Positions 1 through 8,605 are shown, counted from the stretch's first letter. The stretch is DNA of 16,604 nucleotides from Candidatus Nomurabacteria bacterium (GCA_020846955.1 JADLCZ010000068.1:1-16604); one strand, 5' to 3'. The notes: generated by a model not told the origin, from the sequence alone. Program-made: numbers and translations.

Positions 1-441
<441 letters not shown>

Positions 442-740
442 AAGTTTGGATGCTTTCGCATCCAACTAAATGGTTCGCTCAAACATTGTGCTTATAAATA
501 ATCACATGATTTTCGCTGCCATTTAAAGAACGGAACAAAAGAAAAAATAGTTTACTTAGTTCACGCTCACCCGATATCGATCGGGTTTGCTCTTTATTAC
601 TTAATTATCTGGACTTGCTACCCGCACGTTTGCGGGCTATACCACACCAAGTTGGATAAACTTTGGTGGGCTTGATTTAATGTCTTATTCAATATTCAAT
701 TATCAATGAAATTAAAACAGCCGGCCTATGACCTACTGTG
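442..740 (-). other. Structured rRNA leader upstream of 16S
   Basis: No gene is found in these roughly 300 nt between the predicted transcription start and the 16S 5' end. They hold several clear hairpins. One stem of 8 bp (446-453 with 458-465) is closed in RNA by a GAAA tetraloop and sits only a few nt upstream of the mature 16S. A second, 6 bp with a 4-nt loop, is at 570-585. A third, 6 bp, is at 621-636. A longer imperfect one is near 642-669. No tRNA cloverleaf was found. The leader probably serves rRNA folding, antitermination and processing. The partner strand of any long 16S processing stem would lie outside the window. Confidence 0.6.
521..532 (-). promoter_or_regulatory. boxA-like antitermination element in the rRNA leader
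   Basis: Read on the minus strand this is CGTTCTTTAAAT. It resembles the boxA core (GCTCTTTAA in E. coli rrn, GTTCTTTGAA in Bacillus), the NusB/NusE (S10) loading site used for rRNA antitermination. It lies about 80 nt upstream of the 16S start, where leader boxA elements are normally found. The assignment rests on motif and position only. Confidence 0.5.
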
Positions 741-746
741 GAATCC

Positions 747-774
747 ATTATATACATATAAATAAAGAAGTCAA
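747..774 (-). promoter_or_regulatory. rRNA operon promoter
   Basis: On the minus strand, TTGACT (769-774) and a perfect TATAAT (747-752) are separated by 16 nt. An A-rich stretch just upstream could act as an UP element. The predicted start is near 740, giving a leader of about 300 nt. It lies back to back with the plus-strand promoter at 800-826. Confidence 0.8.
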
Positions 775-799
775 CCTTTTTTATGGACTATCTAAAATG

Positions 800-826
800 T
801 TGACAAAAAATTGATATATATATACT
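800..826 (+). promoter_or_regulatory. Promoter for the PHA-granule-type protein gene
   Basis: A perfect TTGACA (800-805) is followed by TATACT (821-826) with a short 15-nt spacer inside an alternating TA run. The predicted start near 833 leaves a leader of about 19 nt before the ATG at 852, with no Shine-Dalgarno sequence. It is divergent from the rRNA promoter. Confidence 0.6.
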
Positions 827-851
827 GGGCTTAAATTTAAACAAAAAAACC

Positions 852-1160
852 ATGTCAAGTATCAATGTTACAATTCCGCACAAACTTCCACAAGAAGAAG
901 CCTTAAAAAGGATTCAAAACCTTTTAACTCAGACCAAAGAAAATTTCGCTGACGACATCAAAAATCTCAATGAAAATTGGGAGGGAAATGTTGGAAAGTT
1001 CAGTCTTACTGCAAAGGGGCACGCTACTCGTGGCACTTTGACGGTAAAACCTACCCATGTAGAAATAAATGGTGAAATTGACCTACCTTTTCTACTTCGC
1101 ATGTTTAAGGGAGTAATTGTTTCAAAAATTGAAGAAGAAGGGGTAAAACTTCTGAGATAA
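852..1160 (+). CDS. PHA granule-associated-type small protein (PHA_gran_rgn family)
   Basis: The 102-residue protein resembles the family annotated as putative polyhydroxyalkanoic acid system protein. It has an N-terminal beta strand with a His (I-x-V-x-I-P-H), then a helix of the form EEALKRIQNLL, an aromatic Asp/Asn-Glu-x-W segment, and an amphipathic beta-rich second half ending in a hydrophobic C-terminal helix. The family is widespread and small. Its role in PHA granules was named from a few proteobacteria and should not be taken as evidence for PHA storage here, since no PHA genes are nearby. It has its own promoter and stops just before a terminator shared with the convergent coiled-coil gene. 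The start is the only ATG that gives the usual family length. Confidence 0.75.
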   Translation: MSSINVTIPHKLPQEEALKRIQNLLTQTKENFADDIKNLNENWEGNVGKFSLTAKGHATRGTLTVKPTHVEINGEIDLPFLLRMFKGVIVSKIEEEGVKLLR

Positions 1161-1180
1161 TACCCAAAAAACAACTTATT

Positions 1181-1209
1181 AAAAAAGGTCCTTTTATAGG
1201 GTCTTTTTT
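1181..1209. terminator. Bidirectional rho-independent terminator
   Basis: Stem 1181-1191 pairs with 1199-1209 (11 bp including two G-U pairs) around a 7-nt loop, with A and T runs at the ends. It separates the convergent genes ending at 1160 (+) and 1212 (-), so it can serve both. Confidence 0.75.
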
Positions 1210-1211
1210 TA

Positions 1212-1682
1212 TTATTTTGAAATTTTAGCTTTTTGCTCTAATTTAGTAACCCTAGAAACTAATTCTCTTATTTCGCTTTGCATAATTCTATATCCAGTTA
1301 ATAGTGGACCAGTGCTTTCCTCAATTTTTACCAAGCTTTTGTTTACCTCCTCAAGTTTACTGTCTAAACTCATCACTGTTTGTTCGATATGTCCAACTCT
1401 TGTTTCCAAGATACCCATTCTACTATCCATCGTATCCATACGAGTTTCCAATCGATCAAATCTTTTATCTACTACATCAAATCTATCATCAACAGAAGAA
1501 AAACCTTTAGCGACTATAATTGCCAAATTTTCAATGCTCGTATCTATGTGTTTCTCTAATTTAACAGATAAATTATCAATTTTTTTATCCGTAGTAACAG
1601 CATTATTGGCAATCATTAAGGCTAAATCGTTAATAGAAATTTCTTTCTTCTTATTTATAGATTTTTTAACTCTCTTAATCAT
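1212..1682 (-). CDS. Coiled-coil protein of unknown function
   Basis: The protein has 156 residues from the chosen ATG. A lysine-rich N-terminus (IKRVKKSINKKK) is followed by a segment of the type IS-INDLALMIA, seen in many small CPR coiled-coil proteins. Then come eight uninterrupted heptads. Their a/d pairs run F/V, F/L, M/M, M/L, V/I, V/L, L/V, L/I: a textbook parallel coiled coil with Arg and Asp at flanking positions. A short break (STGPLLTGY) precedes a last helical segment. An upstream in-frame ATG at 1733 would add 17 hydrophobic residues, but it overlaps the promoter at 1689-1717, whose predicted start falls on the ATG at 1682. I therefore prefer 1682. No enzymatic motif or membrane segment is visible. 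It may be a structural or oligomerising partner. Confidence 0.75.
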   Translation of the reverse strand: MIKRVKKSINKKKEISINDLALMIANNAVTTDKKIDNLSVKLEKHIDTSIENLAIIVAKGFSSVDDRFDVVDKRFDRLETRMDTMDSRMGILETRVGHIEQTVMSLDSKLEEVNKSLVKIEESTGPLLTGYRIMQSEIRELVSRVTKLEQKAKISK

Positions 1683-1688
1683 AATCAA

Positions 1689-1717
1689 ATTATATAGAAT
1701 TTTAAATAAAAATACAA
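1689..1717 (-). promoter_or_regulatory. Promoter for the coiled-coil gene, predicted leaderless
   Basis: TTGTAT (1712-1717), a 17-nt spacer and a perfect TATAAT (1689-1694) lie on the minus strand. The ATG begins 6 nt after the -10 box, so transcription should start at or next to the A of the start codon. Confidence 0.7.
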
Positions 1718-1750
1718 CCACTAATTCTTGCATCCATACAAGACTAAACC

Positions 1751-1779
1751 TTGCAATAAACGCTCAAATTTGATACATT
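1751..1779 (+). promoter_or_regulatory. Promoter of the secG block, predicted leaderless
   Basis: TTGCAA (1751-1756), a 17-nt spacer and TACATT (1774-1779) are present. A TG one base before the -10 makes it an extended -10 promoter. The gap to the ATG at 1786 is 6 nt. It is divergent from the coiled-coil promoter. Confidence 0.6.
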
Positions 1780-1785
1780 AGTTAA

Positions 1786-2019
1786 ATGACGATTATTGTT
1801 AATTCTCTACCTTATATACAGATTATACTGTCTATCATTCTAACGGTAGCAATTCTCCTACAGCAATCAGGCGCAGGCGCTGGTGGTGCTTTTGGAGGGG
1901 GCGATGGCAGTGCTATGTACAACACACGCCGTGGCTTTGAGAAATTCCTATTTGTTACTACCATTGTTACTGCAATCTTGTTTGCTGTTTCGGCTTTTAT
2001 CGCAATTCTCGTTAAATAA
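1786..2019 (+). CDS. secG: Preprotein translocase subunit SecG
   Basis: SecG is the small accessory subunit of the SecYEG protein-export channel in the cytoplasmic membrane. It cycles in the channel and speeds SecA-driven translocation. The 77-residue protein has the family layout. The first membrane helix (about residues 9-27) ends in the hallmark LLQQSGAG. A glycine-rich loop follows (GGAFGGGDGS), then the conserved arginine-rich cytoplasmic patch (NTRRGFEKF) and a second membrane helix (about 53-75). Length is normal for the family. It appears to start a plus-strand block with a solute-binding protein 19 nt downstream. The promoter places the mRNA start on the ATG, and no ribosome binding site is visible. 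Confidence 0.95.
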   Translation: MTIIVNSLPYIQIILSIILTVAILLQQSGAGAGGAFGGGDGSAMYNTRRGFEKFLFVTTIVTAILFAVSAFIAILVK

Positions 2020-2038
2020 GAAACTATAATATTATCAA

Positions 2039-3793
2039 ATGTTAAAACTAAGACATCTCAAAGGTGGTTTTAATGCTCTTTATAAAAAAGAGCGTGTTGT
2101 TTTTTATATTTTTGCCACCTTATTGTGTGTTTCATTCCTTTCGATGATTGTAAGGTTGAATAATAAATTCCTTGTTACTATACCAGAAGATGGTGGGTCA
2201 ATAAGTGAAGGTATTATCGGTACACCAACTCTTGTCAATCCGGTATTGGCAGTAACAGATGCAGATAAGGATTTGGTTGAACTGGTATATTCTGGACTAA
2301 TGCGCAAAGACTCAAATGGAGAGTACATACCTGATTTAGCAGAATCATATACCATATCTCCAGACGGGACAATATATACTTTTATACTAAAAGACAATAT
2401 AGTATTTCATGATGGTAGTCCAGTCACTGCAAATGATATTATTTTCACAATAAATAAAATCCATGATCCACTAATTAAAAGCCCGAAGAAAATTCAATGG
2501 GAGGGTGTAACAGCTGAAATAAAAGATTCTAAAACTGTAGTTTTTACTCTTAAACAACCATATGTATCATTCCTAAATAATACAACCATTGGTATATTAC
2601 CCGCAAATATTTGGCAAAATATCACACCACTTGAATTTGGTCTCAGTAATTTAAATATAAAGGGTATTGGATCAGGGCCATATATGATAGAAAGTGTAGA
2701 CCATACAAGTGATGGTATACCAAATGTATACAACCTAACAAGGTTCAAAGAATTTACTCTTGGCCGTCCTCATATCAAAAAGTTTACAATCAAATCATAT
2801 TCAAACGAAAAAGAGTTGATACAAAATCTCAAGAATGGAAACATTGACCAAGCTGGTGGTATCAGTCCCCTATTTGCCGAAACAATAAATAAAAATAAAT
2901 CTCAAATAATTACTTCGGTTTTGCCTCGTAGTTTTGGAATCTTTTTCAATCAAAATACAAATAAAATATTAGGAGATATTTCAGTTAGGAAGGCAATTGA
3001 TCTTGGTGTTGACCGAACTCTTATTATAAACGAGGTCTTGAAAGGTTATGGATCAACAATTAATTCTCCAATCCCTCTTAGTAAAAAAAGTAGTTCAACA
3101 AATTCAACAAATACTTTTGACCAGAACATAGATTCAGCAATTAATCTCTTAGAAAAAAATGGATGGAAAGTAGGTATTGATGGTATAAGAGAAAAAGGTG
3201 CCACAACATCTGTTACAACAGGTAAAGGTAAAAATAAAAAAACAATCCAGGTAGAGAAAGGCCCTAAAACAAGACTCTCATTTACTATGACCACTGGTGA
3301 TACTCCAGAATTAACTCAAACTGCCGAATTGATAAAGAGCAACATGCGTGCTCTAGGTATAGAGGTAAATGTGAAAGTATACGAAACTGGTGCACTCAAT
3401 CAAATCATAAGAACTCGTGATTATGAAGCATTGTTATTCGGGCAAGTGGTAACAAACGATGGAGACCTATTTGCTTTCTGGCATTCATCTCAAAAAAATG
3501 ACCCTGGATTAAATATCGCCTTATACAACAACCAGGCTATGGATATATTGCTCGAACAAATACAAAAAATTATGCCTCAAAATGAAAAAGAGAAGAAGTA
3601 TAATAACCTAGAGACATTATATAAAAACGATATCCCTGCAGTATTTATATATTCACCTAAATATATTTATGCAGTTTCTAAAAAATTAAACCTGCAAGAA
3701 CCGTTAACAACCACAGTTCCAAAAGATCGATTTAAGGCTGTTTATTTGTGGTACACAGAAAGCAATATGATTTGGAAAATATTTTCTAATTAA
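2039..3793 (+). CDS. Family 5 extracellular solute-binding protein (OppA/DppA-like), membrane anchored
   Basis: This 584-residue protein belongs to the SBP_bac_5 family, which binds peptides or similar solutes outside the membrane for an ABC importer. After a basic N-terminus comes one membrane helix (about residues 20-38). The fold then follows, with family-typical segments: L-V-Y-S-G-L-M, D-L-A-E-S-Y-x-x-S-P-D-G and F-H-D-G-S-P-V-T-A-N-D. Cys30 lies in the helix, but its preceding residue is Leu, so a lipoprotein signal is unlikely and the helix probably stays as an anchor. No permease or ATPase genes adjoin it; in CPR genomes this protein often stands next to secG. A low-complexity insertion near residues 395-405 (GKGKNKK) is notable. 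A TATAAT at 2025-2030, 8 nt before the ATG, may add an internal start of transcription. Confidence 0.88.
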   Translation: MLKLRHLKGGFNALYKKERVVFYIFATLLCVSFLSMIVRLNNKFLVTIPEDGGSISEGIIGTPTLVNPVLAVTDADKDLVELVYSGLMRKDSNGEYIPDLAESYTISPDGTIYTFILKDNIVFHDGSPVTANDIIFTINKIHDPLIKSPKKIQWEGVTAEIKDSKTVVFTLKQPYVSFLNNTTIGILPANIWQNITPLEFGLSNLNIKGIGSGPYMIESVDHTSDGIPNVYNLTRFKEFTLGRPHIKKFTIKSYSNEKELIQNLKNGNIDQAGGISPLFAETINKNKSQIITSVLPRSFGIFFNQNTNKILGDISVRKAIDLGVDRTLIINEVLKGYGSTINSPIPLSKKSSSTNSTNTFDQNIDSAINLLEKNGWKVGIDGIREKGATTSVTTGKGKNKKTIQVEKGPKTRLSFTMTTGDTPELTQTAELIKSNMRALGIEVNVKVYETGALNQIIRTRDYEALLFGQVVTNDGDLFAFWHSSQKNDPGLNIALYNNQAMDILLEQIQKIMPQNEKEKKYNNLETLYKNDIPAVFIYSPKYIYAVSKKLNLQEPLTTTVPKDRFKAVYLWYTESNMIWKIFSN

Positions 3794-3840
3794 AACAAAA
3801 TTATTATAAATAACGCCAATCGGCAAAAAAAATTAAATAT

Positions 3841-5844
3841 ATGGACGAAATAAAACCGAATAACACCCAAAGCAACCTACCTCGTAGGAACAATAGTAGA
3901 TTTGTGCAAAATCGTAGTACAAATAACAGAAATACAAGTAGTAGACCAACCTCTACAAATAAACCCTTTATTAAATCTACTACACCAACACATACAAAAG
4001 TATCTCATCCAACTACTCACCGCACAGATACAAACAAAACTTCTCGAGGAAGTTATCAGTACAACAAGGAGAAACAAATGGGCCGTCGTGGGCCAAGTCG
4101 CCCGCCTAGCTCCATAACTCCTCGAAAAGTTTCCTCACGATCAACATTAGTTATACCAAATCCTGCTCCAGGAGTAATTCGTATTATTCCCCTTGGTGGA
4201 GTAGAAGAGATCGGCAAGAATATGACAGCAATTGAAATCGGTGATGACATAATTGTTATCGACGCTGGTATGCAATTCAAAACCGACGAGACTCCTGGTA
4301 TTGACTACATAATTCCAAATACTACATACCTTGAGGAGCGAAAAGACAAAATCCGTGCCATGATTGTAACCCATGGACACTTGGACCATATAGGTGGTAT
4401 TCCGCTTGTTATGAGTCGAATTGGCAATCCCCCATTGTACTCTCGTAATCTTTCAATCCTGATGATGCGCAAACGCCAAGAAGAATTTCCGCATCTACCT
4501 GCACTCAATCCTCAAATTGTGGAGAAGGATAGTGTGATCATGTGTGGCAAAATTCGTGTTCGATTTTTTGGTGTGACACACACTGTGCCTGATTCTATGG
4601 GTATAGTTATCGAGACTCCTTATGGATCAATTGTCACACCTGGTGACTACAAGCTCGACCAAATAGATGGCATCGTAACAGAGGAAGAAGAAAAAGAGTA
4701 TAAATTTTTTGACAAAGAAAATGTTCTTCTCCTTCTAACAGATTCTACCAATATCGAAAATGAGGGCTTCTCACTACCTGAAATAAAAGTTCATGAAGGC
4801 TTGGAAAAGCTAATACGATCATGTAGCGGGCGTATCATTATTGCTGCCTTTGCCTCTCATATTACTCGCCTTGTAAAAATTGTTGCCATTGCCGAAATGC
4901 TCGGTAAAAAAGTTGTTCTTGATGGACGATCACTAAAAACAAATATGGAAGTCTGCGAGCAAGCAGGACTCTTTACTCCCAAAAAAGGTACGATTATCCC
5001 TGTGGAGGATGCGGATAGCTACCCTCCAAATAAGGTTATTGTATTGATGACAGGAGCACAAGGTGAAGAATTTGCATCACTTAATCGTGCTGCAAATAAG
5101 TCCCACAAAAAGTTTACAATTCGCAAGGGCGACACTATTATCCTCTCAGCAAGTATTGTCCCAGGAAACGAAATCTCTGTTCAACACCTCAAAGACAACT
5201 TGGCCCGCCATGGTGTCAAAATTATTTCTTATCGAACAAGCGAAGAAACAATCCATGCTACAGGGCACGGCAATCAAGAAGATGTTAAATGGCTCCATAG
5301 AAAGACTCACCCTAAATTCTTTATCCCAATACACGGCTGGCACTCAATGCTTGTACGACACAAAGAATTGGCAATGGAGCTCGGTATGCCAGAGGAAAAT
5401 ATTGTAGTTCCAGACAATGGATCATTGATTGAAATTACTGACAATGGCACAAAGATCAGTGTAAGAAAAGAGAAGGCCCCTTCGGCTCCTATGATGGTAG
5501 ATGGATTCTCTGTTGGAGATGAACAAGATGTGGTTATTCGAGACCGCCAAATGCTAGCGCAAGATGGTATGTTCGTCATTATTGCAACAATTGATTCCAT
5601 AACAGGTAAACTTCGTAAATCACCAGACATTATTTCACGCGGATTTATTTATTTGAAAGAAAATCAAGACTTATTGAACCAGACACGCCTTATAATAAAG
5701 AAAAGTATTGAGGACGGCACTCGAGGGCAACATCCTATAAATTTCGACCCAATAAAAACAGAATTGGGTGACAATGTTTCTAAATTCCTATATCAAAAGA
5801 CAGCCAAAAGACCACTTGTTATACCAGTATTGTTAAGTATATAA
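3841..5844 (+). CDS. rnj: Ribonuclease J with long disordered N-terminal tail
   Basis: RNase J is a metallo-beta-lactamase/beta-CASP nuclease with endo- and 5'-3' exonuclease activity, central to mRNA decay and rRNA maturation in bacteria without RNase E. The catalytic domain starts near residue 110 (I-P-L-G-G-V-E-E-I-G). It shows the zinc motif HGHLDH (178-183), PDS and GDYKLD (about 268-273), the beta-CASP motif H-A-T-G-H-G (from 472) and PIHG (496-499). The usual HGEYRM is HGWHSM here. At 667 residues it exceeds the usual 550-560 because of a tail of roughly 109 residues rich in Asn, Thr, Ser and Arg. An internal ATG at 4078 (Met80) is preceded by AAGGAG at good spacing and could give a shorter form. 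The start at 3841 is kept because the frame is open and 3841 lies 47 nt after the previous gene. The MFS gene follows after 2 nt. Confidence 0.93.
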   Translation: MDEIKPNNTQSNLPRRNNSRFVQNRSTNNRNTSSRPTSTNKPFIKSTTPTHTKVSHPTTHRTDTNKTSRGSYQYNKEKQMGRRGPSRPPSSITPRKVSSRSTLVIPNPAPGVIRIIPLGGVEEIGKNMTAIEIGDDIIVIDAGMQFKTDETPGIDYIIPNTTYLEERKDKIRAMIVTHGHLDHIGGIPLVMSRIGNPPLYSRNLSILMMRKRQEEFPHLPALNPQIVEKDSVIMCGKIRVRFFGVTHTVPDSMGIVIETPYGSIVTPGDYKLDQIDGIVTEEEEKEYKFFDKENVLLLLTDSTNIENEGFSLPEIKVHEGLEKLIRSCSGRIIIAAFASHITRLVKIVAIAEMLGKKVVLDGRSLKTNMEVCEQAGLFTPKKGTIIPVEDADSYPPNKVIVLMTGAQGEEFASLNRAANKSHKKFTIRKGDTIILSASIVPGNEISVQHLKDNLARHGVKIISYRTSEETIHATGHGNQEDVKWLHRKTHPKFFIPIHGWHSMLVRHKELAMELGMPEENIVVPDNGSLIEITDNGTKISVRKEKAPSAPMMVDGFSVGDEQDVVIRDRQMLAQDGMFVIIATIDSITGKLRKSPDIISRGFIYLKENQDLLNQTRLIIKKSIEDGTRGQHPINFDPIKTELGDNVSKFLYQKTAKRPLVIPVLLSI

Positions 5845-5846
5845 AT

Positions 5847-7034
5847 ATGCCAAGAAAAAAAATTTATCGAGTATACATTCTTGCATTCATATTTACCCTA
5901 CATATTGCATTATCTGCATATGCTAATTCTACATTCCTTTCCCAGATTATTGGGGAAAAATATGTAGGTGTATTGTATACAATTGCATCAATTATTACTC
6001 TGATGTTACTTTCAAATACATCTCTAATCCTTAAATACTTTGGTAATCGTAAGCTTATACTTATATTCATAATGATAAATATGATGTCACTTGCGACATT
6101 AATCGTATCTAGCAATCCTGTATATATTTCCATGGCCTTCATTGCCTTTATGGTTACAAATACACTTGTATTGTTTTGTGTAGATATATTTATAGAGCAC
6201 TTTGGTACACCAAATACAATTGGTAGAACTCGAGGGATATATCTCACTATTACAAACCTAGGTTGGATATGTTCTCCATTAATCTCAAGTTTCCTTATTA
6301 CAAAAGAAGGTGGGTATAGAGCGATCTACATACTGGCTTTTATAATGACAATCGTAATGAGCCTAGGGATGTTTGTATATGTCAAAAAATTCAAGGACAA
6401 AGTCTACCAAAAAACTCCATTTTTAAAAGTTTATAAATTCCTAAAAACAAACAGGCATATTCGTGCAATTGCATTTATAAATTTTATTTTACAATTCTTT
6501 TTTGCAATAATGGTAGTATATATTCCATTATATCTCCATGCTCATATTGGTCTTGCTTGGAATAAACTTGGAATAATTTTTACAATTATGCTTATACCTT
6601 TTATCCTATTGGGTATTCCAACTGGTATACTTATAGACAAATACCATGTTCGCAAAAGACTGCTTATAACTATTGGTCTTTTAATTATGATTGTGTCAAC
6701 AATATTAATTTCACAATTTACTACTTCAAGTATTGTATTTTGGGCAATTATTTTGTTTATGACTCGTGTTGGTGCTGCATTGGTAGAGACAACTTCTGAA
6801 ATATATTTCTTTACTCATGTACGAGAAGAAGATGCATATCTCTTGAGTATTTTCCGAGACATGACACCTATTGCTTATATAATCGCTCCAATATTGGCTA
6901 GCCTTTTCCTTTTAATCTTCCCTTTCAAATATTTATTCCTTGGATTGGGAATATTCGTAATTATTGGTCTTTATTATGTAACACAATTAAAACATCGTCA
7001 TCATGCAATTGGAATACCCGATCAGAATAAATAA
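5847..7034 (+). CDS. Major facilitator superfamily transporter
   Basis: The 395-residue, very hydrophobic protein has about 12 predicted membrane helices. A charged loop in the middle (about residues 178-205, F-K-D-K-V-Y-Q-K-T-P) separates the two six-helix halves, as expected for MFS secondary transporters. The second half contains an MFS-like loop with G-I-P-T-G-I-L-I-D-K-Y-H-V-R-K-R, a variant of the signature between helices 8 and 9. The substrate cannot be told from the sequence. It begins 2 nt after the RNase J stop without a Shine-Dalgarno sequence, which suggests coupling to upstream translation. Its end overlaps the next gene by 32 nt. Confidence 0.85.
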   Translation: MPRKKIYRVYILAFIFTLHIALSAYANSTFLSQIIGEKYVGVLYTIASIITLMLLSNTSLILKYFGNRKLILIFIMINMMSLATLIVSSNPVYISMAFIAFMVTNTLVLFCVDIFIEHFGTPNTIGRTRGIYLTITNLGWICSPLISSFLITKEGGYRAIYILAFIMTIVMSLGMFVYVKKFKDKVYQKTPFLKVYKFLKTNRHIRAIAFINFILQFFFAIMVVYIPLYLHAHIGLAWNKLGIIFTIMLIPFILLGIPTGILIDKYHVRKRLLITIGLLIMIVSTILISQFTTSSIVFWAIILFMTRVGAALVETTSEIYFFTHVREEDAYLLSIFRDMTPIAYIIAPILASLFLLIFPFKYLFLGLGIFVIIGLYYVTQLKHRHHAIGIPDQNK

Positions 7035-7710
7035 ATATTTAGCCCAAAATAATTACTCTACACGATTGGGTGCAGATGAACTTATCAAAAAAGGTAAGGT
7101 TTTTATCAATGGGCACAAGGCTGTACTTGGCGATAAAGTCTATGAAGGTGATGAGGTTGTGGTGGATGAAAAAGGGACAAAAAAATCCTATGTATATTAC
7201 GCTTACAATAAAGCAAAAGGTATTGTAACAAGTGCTCCACAAAAGGGCGAGAAAGATATTATGATGGTGACTAAATTCCCTATTCAAGTTTTCCCTATCG
7301 GACGACTCGATAAGGATTCCACCGGCTTACTAATCATCACAAACGATGGCCGTGTGACAGACAGATTGCTCTCTCCCAAATATGTGCACGAAAAGGAATA
7401 TGTCGTAAAATTAGCCAATCCATTTACGGATTTATTCCTCGAGAAAATGCAGAGTGGCGTGCGGTTTGACGGCTTTGTAAGCCGTAAATGTAAAGCGTGG
7501 AGAAAGACAGCAGATACCTTCCATATAATCCTCACAGAGGGCAAAAAACGCCAAATAAGGCGTATGTGTGAGGCACTGCACCAAGATGTAAAAGAATTAA
7601 AGCGCGTGAGAGTAATGAACATACAAATTGGGGCATTAAAGCCAGGAGAATACAGGGAGATAAAAGGCCAAGAACTCAAAGACTTCCTAAGTGTTCTAAA
7701 ACTGATTTAA
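7003..7710 (+). CDS. rluF: 23S rRNA pseudouridine synthase, RluF-like (RsuA/RluB/E/F family)
   Basis: This 235-residue enzyme isomerises a uridine in rRNA to pseudouridine. An S4 RNA-binding domain (about residues 5-60: RINKYLAQ, D-E-L-I-K-K-G-K-V-F-I-N-G) precedes the catalytic domain. The catalytic motif G-R-L-D-K-D-S-T-G-L is at 100-109, with Asp103 as the predicted nucleophile. HEKEY, the GV-x-F-D-G segment, K-R-Q-I-R-R-M-C-E and the R-V-R-V-M-N-I block follow. HEKEY, KCKAWRK and the R-x-M-N block fit RluF best, which in E. coli acts on 23S U2604, but the target here is inferred. The start lies inside the end of the MFS gene. It is the last gene of the block and stops directly at a strong terminator. 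Confidence 0.9.
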   Translation: MQLEYPIRINKYLAQNNYSTRLGADELIKKGKVFINGHKAVLGDKVYEGDEVVVDEKGTKKSYVYYAYNKAKGIVTSAPQKGEKDIMMVTKFPIQVFPIGRLDKDSTGLLIITNDGRVTDRLLSPKYVHEKEYVVKLANPFTDLFLEKMQSGVRFDGFVSRKCKAWRKTADTFHIILTEGKKRQIRRMCEALHQDVKELKRVRVMNIQIGALKPGEYREIKGQELKDFLSVLKLI

Positions 7711-7752
7711 AAAAACCTCACTTTTAGACGGTCGTCTAAAAGTGAGGTTTTT
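7711..7752. terminator. Long perfect bidirectional terminator
   Basis: A perfect 20-bp inverted repeat (7711-7730 and 7733-7752) has only 2 nt between its arms. It begins with five A, ends with five T, and has a CCTCAC core. It starts on the base after the pseudouridine synthase stop and ends 10 nt before the stop of the convergent gene, so it serves both strands. Confidence 0.92.
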
Positions 7753-7762
7753 AAAAATTGAT

Positions 7763-8599
7763 CTAAAATTCTTCTATACTACCATCGTAAAATCTACTTA
7801 CTGTAAAATTTTGGCTATCCCCCACGCGATAAACTGGAATATTATGAATTTTTAATTTATCTAAAATTTCATTTTTTTCTTTTTCCGAATAATAATTAAT
7901 TTCTTTACCTTTAATAGTAAAAGTACCTAAAACAGATTTTGTTTCCGGTGTCTTTTCTTCTTCAACTTTTTTAATTTCTACCACAGGCGAAACAGTATCT
8001 TTTTCTTCAACTTTTTTTACATCAGGCTTATATTTTACTGGTTGTACAGGTTTTTTATAAATTGGTGTTGTTGGAATAATTTTTGTTCCATGGTAAAAAC
8101 CATCTTTTTTACCTTTATAGTTTTGCTCCTGATACCCCCAAGGTGCTATTTTTTTGTGATATAACAAACTTGGAATATCACCTATTCCTTTTTTAATTCT
8201 TGGATTTATATCTTTATTTCTTCCTCCAATCCAATCTTCACCAAGAATCTCCTTTTGGTATTTAATTTTCTGGTCACTATTAAAAGGTACATCCTTGTAA
8301 CTTATACCATATTCTGGTAAATCCTTTTCTTTTTCTGAATTTGAAATATTATATAACTCAAGACTGTCATCATAAGCTTGTTTCGCTTTTTTATACTCGT
8401 TCTTATCTGTGTATATTTTAGGAGCTTTTTCTTTTACTTTTTGTGCTTCGCTTTTATTTGGGAATAACGCAGAAACTGCTACACTTGTTGCAAATAAAAT
8501 CCTTTTAGCGTGTTTTGCTAAATCTGATCTTTCTTTTTGTGCACCGGTAATTACCTCTTTTTTAGGTTCATTATTTTGAGCTTGAAAACTTTCTTTCAT
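7763..8599 (-). CDS. Hypothetical exported or membrane-anchored protein, shared-leader pair member A
   Basis: I do not recognise this 278-residue protein. Its first 16 residues are identical to those of the gene upstream. A charged stretch and one hydrophobic segment (about 33-46, ILFATSVAVSALF) follow. The hydrophobic segment ends in S-E-A-Q and could be a signal or anchor. The body is rich in Lys, Tyr and Asp. A Pro/Lys/Glu-rich linker lies around 180-222. The C-terminal part begins S-V-L-G-T-F-T-I-K-G and contains I-N-Y-Y, echoing S-A-L-G-N-F-K-I and I-S-Y-Y in the neighbour. A cytoplasmic leader, one membrane pass, a stalk and a small C-terminal domain is the likely layout. It starts 6 nt after the neighbour's stop and is probably co-transcribed. 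Average base composition gives no sign of recent transfer. Confidence 0.7.
   Translation of the reverse strand: MKESFQAQNNEPKKEVITGAQKERSDLAKHAKRILFATSVAVSALFPNKSEAQKVKEKAPKIYTDKNEYKKAKQAYDDSLELYNISNSEKEKDLPEYGISYKDVPFNSDQKIKYQKEILGEDWIGGRNKDINPRIKKGIGDIPSLLYHKKIAPWGYQEQNYKGKKDGFYHGTKIIPTTPIYKKPVQPVKYKPDVKKVEEKDTVSPVVEIKKVEEEKTPETKSVLGTFTIKGKEINYYSEKEKNEILDKLKIHNIPVYRVGDSQNFTVSRFYDGSIEEF
8553..8599 (-). repeat. 47-bp identical gene-start repeat, copy 1
   Basis: It is identical base for base with 9402-9448. It covers the ATG and the first 15.7 codons of the gene, and identity stops at both ends: the base before the ATG differs and so does the base after codon position 47. Confidence 0.95.
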
Positions 8600-8605
8600 A
8601 TACGA

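Noticed and set aside
642..669. Possible tRNA-like arm in the rRNA leader
   Set aside because: There is one imperfect hairpin but no D, anticodon and T arms in order and no acceptor stem.
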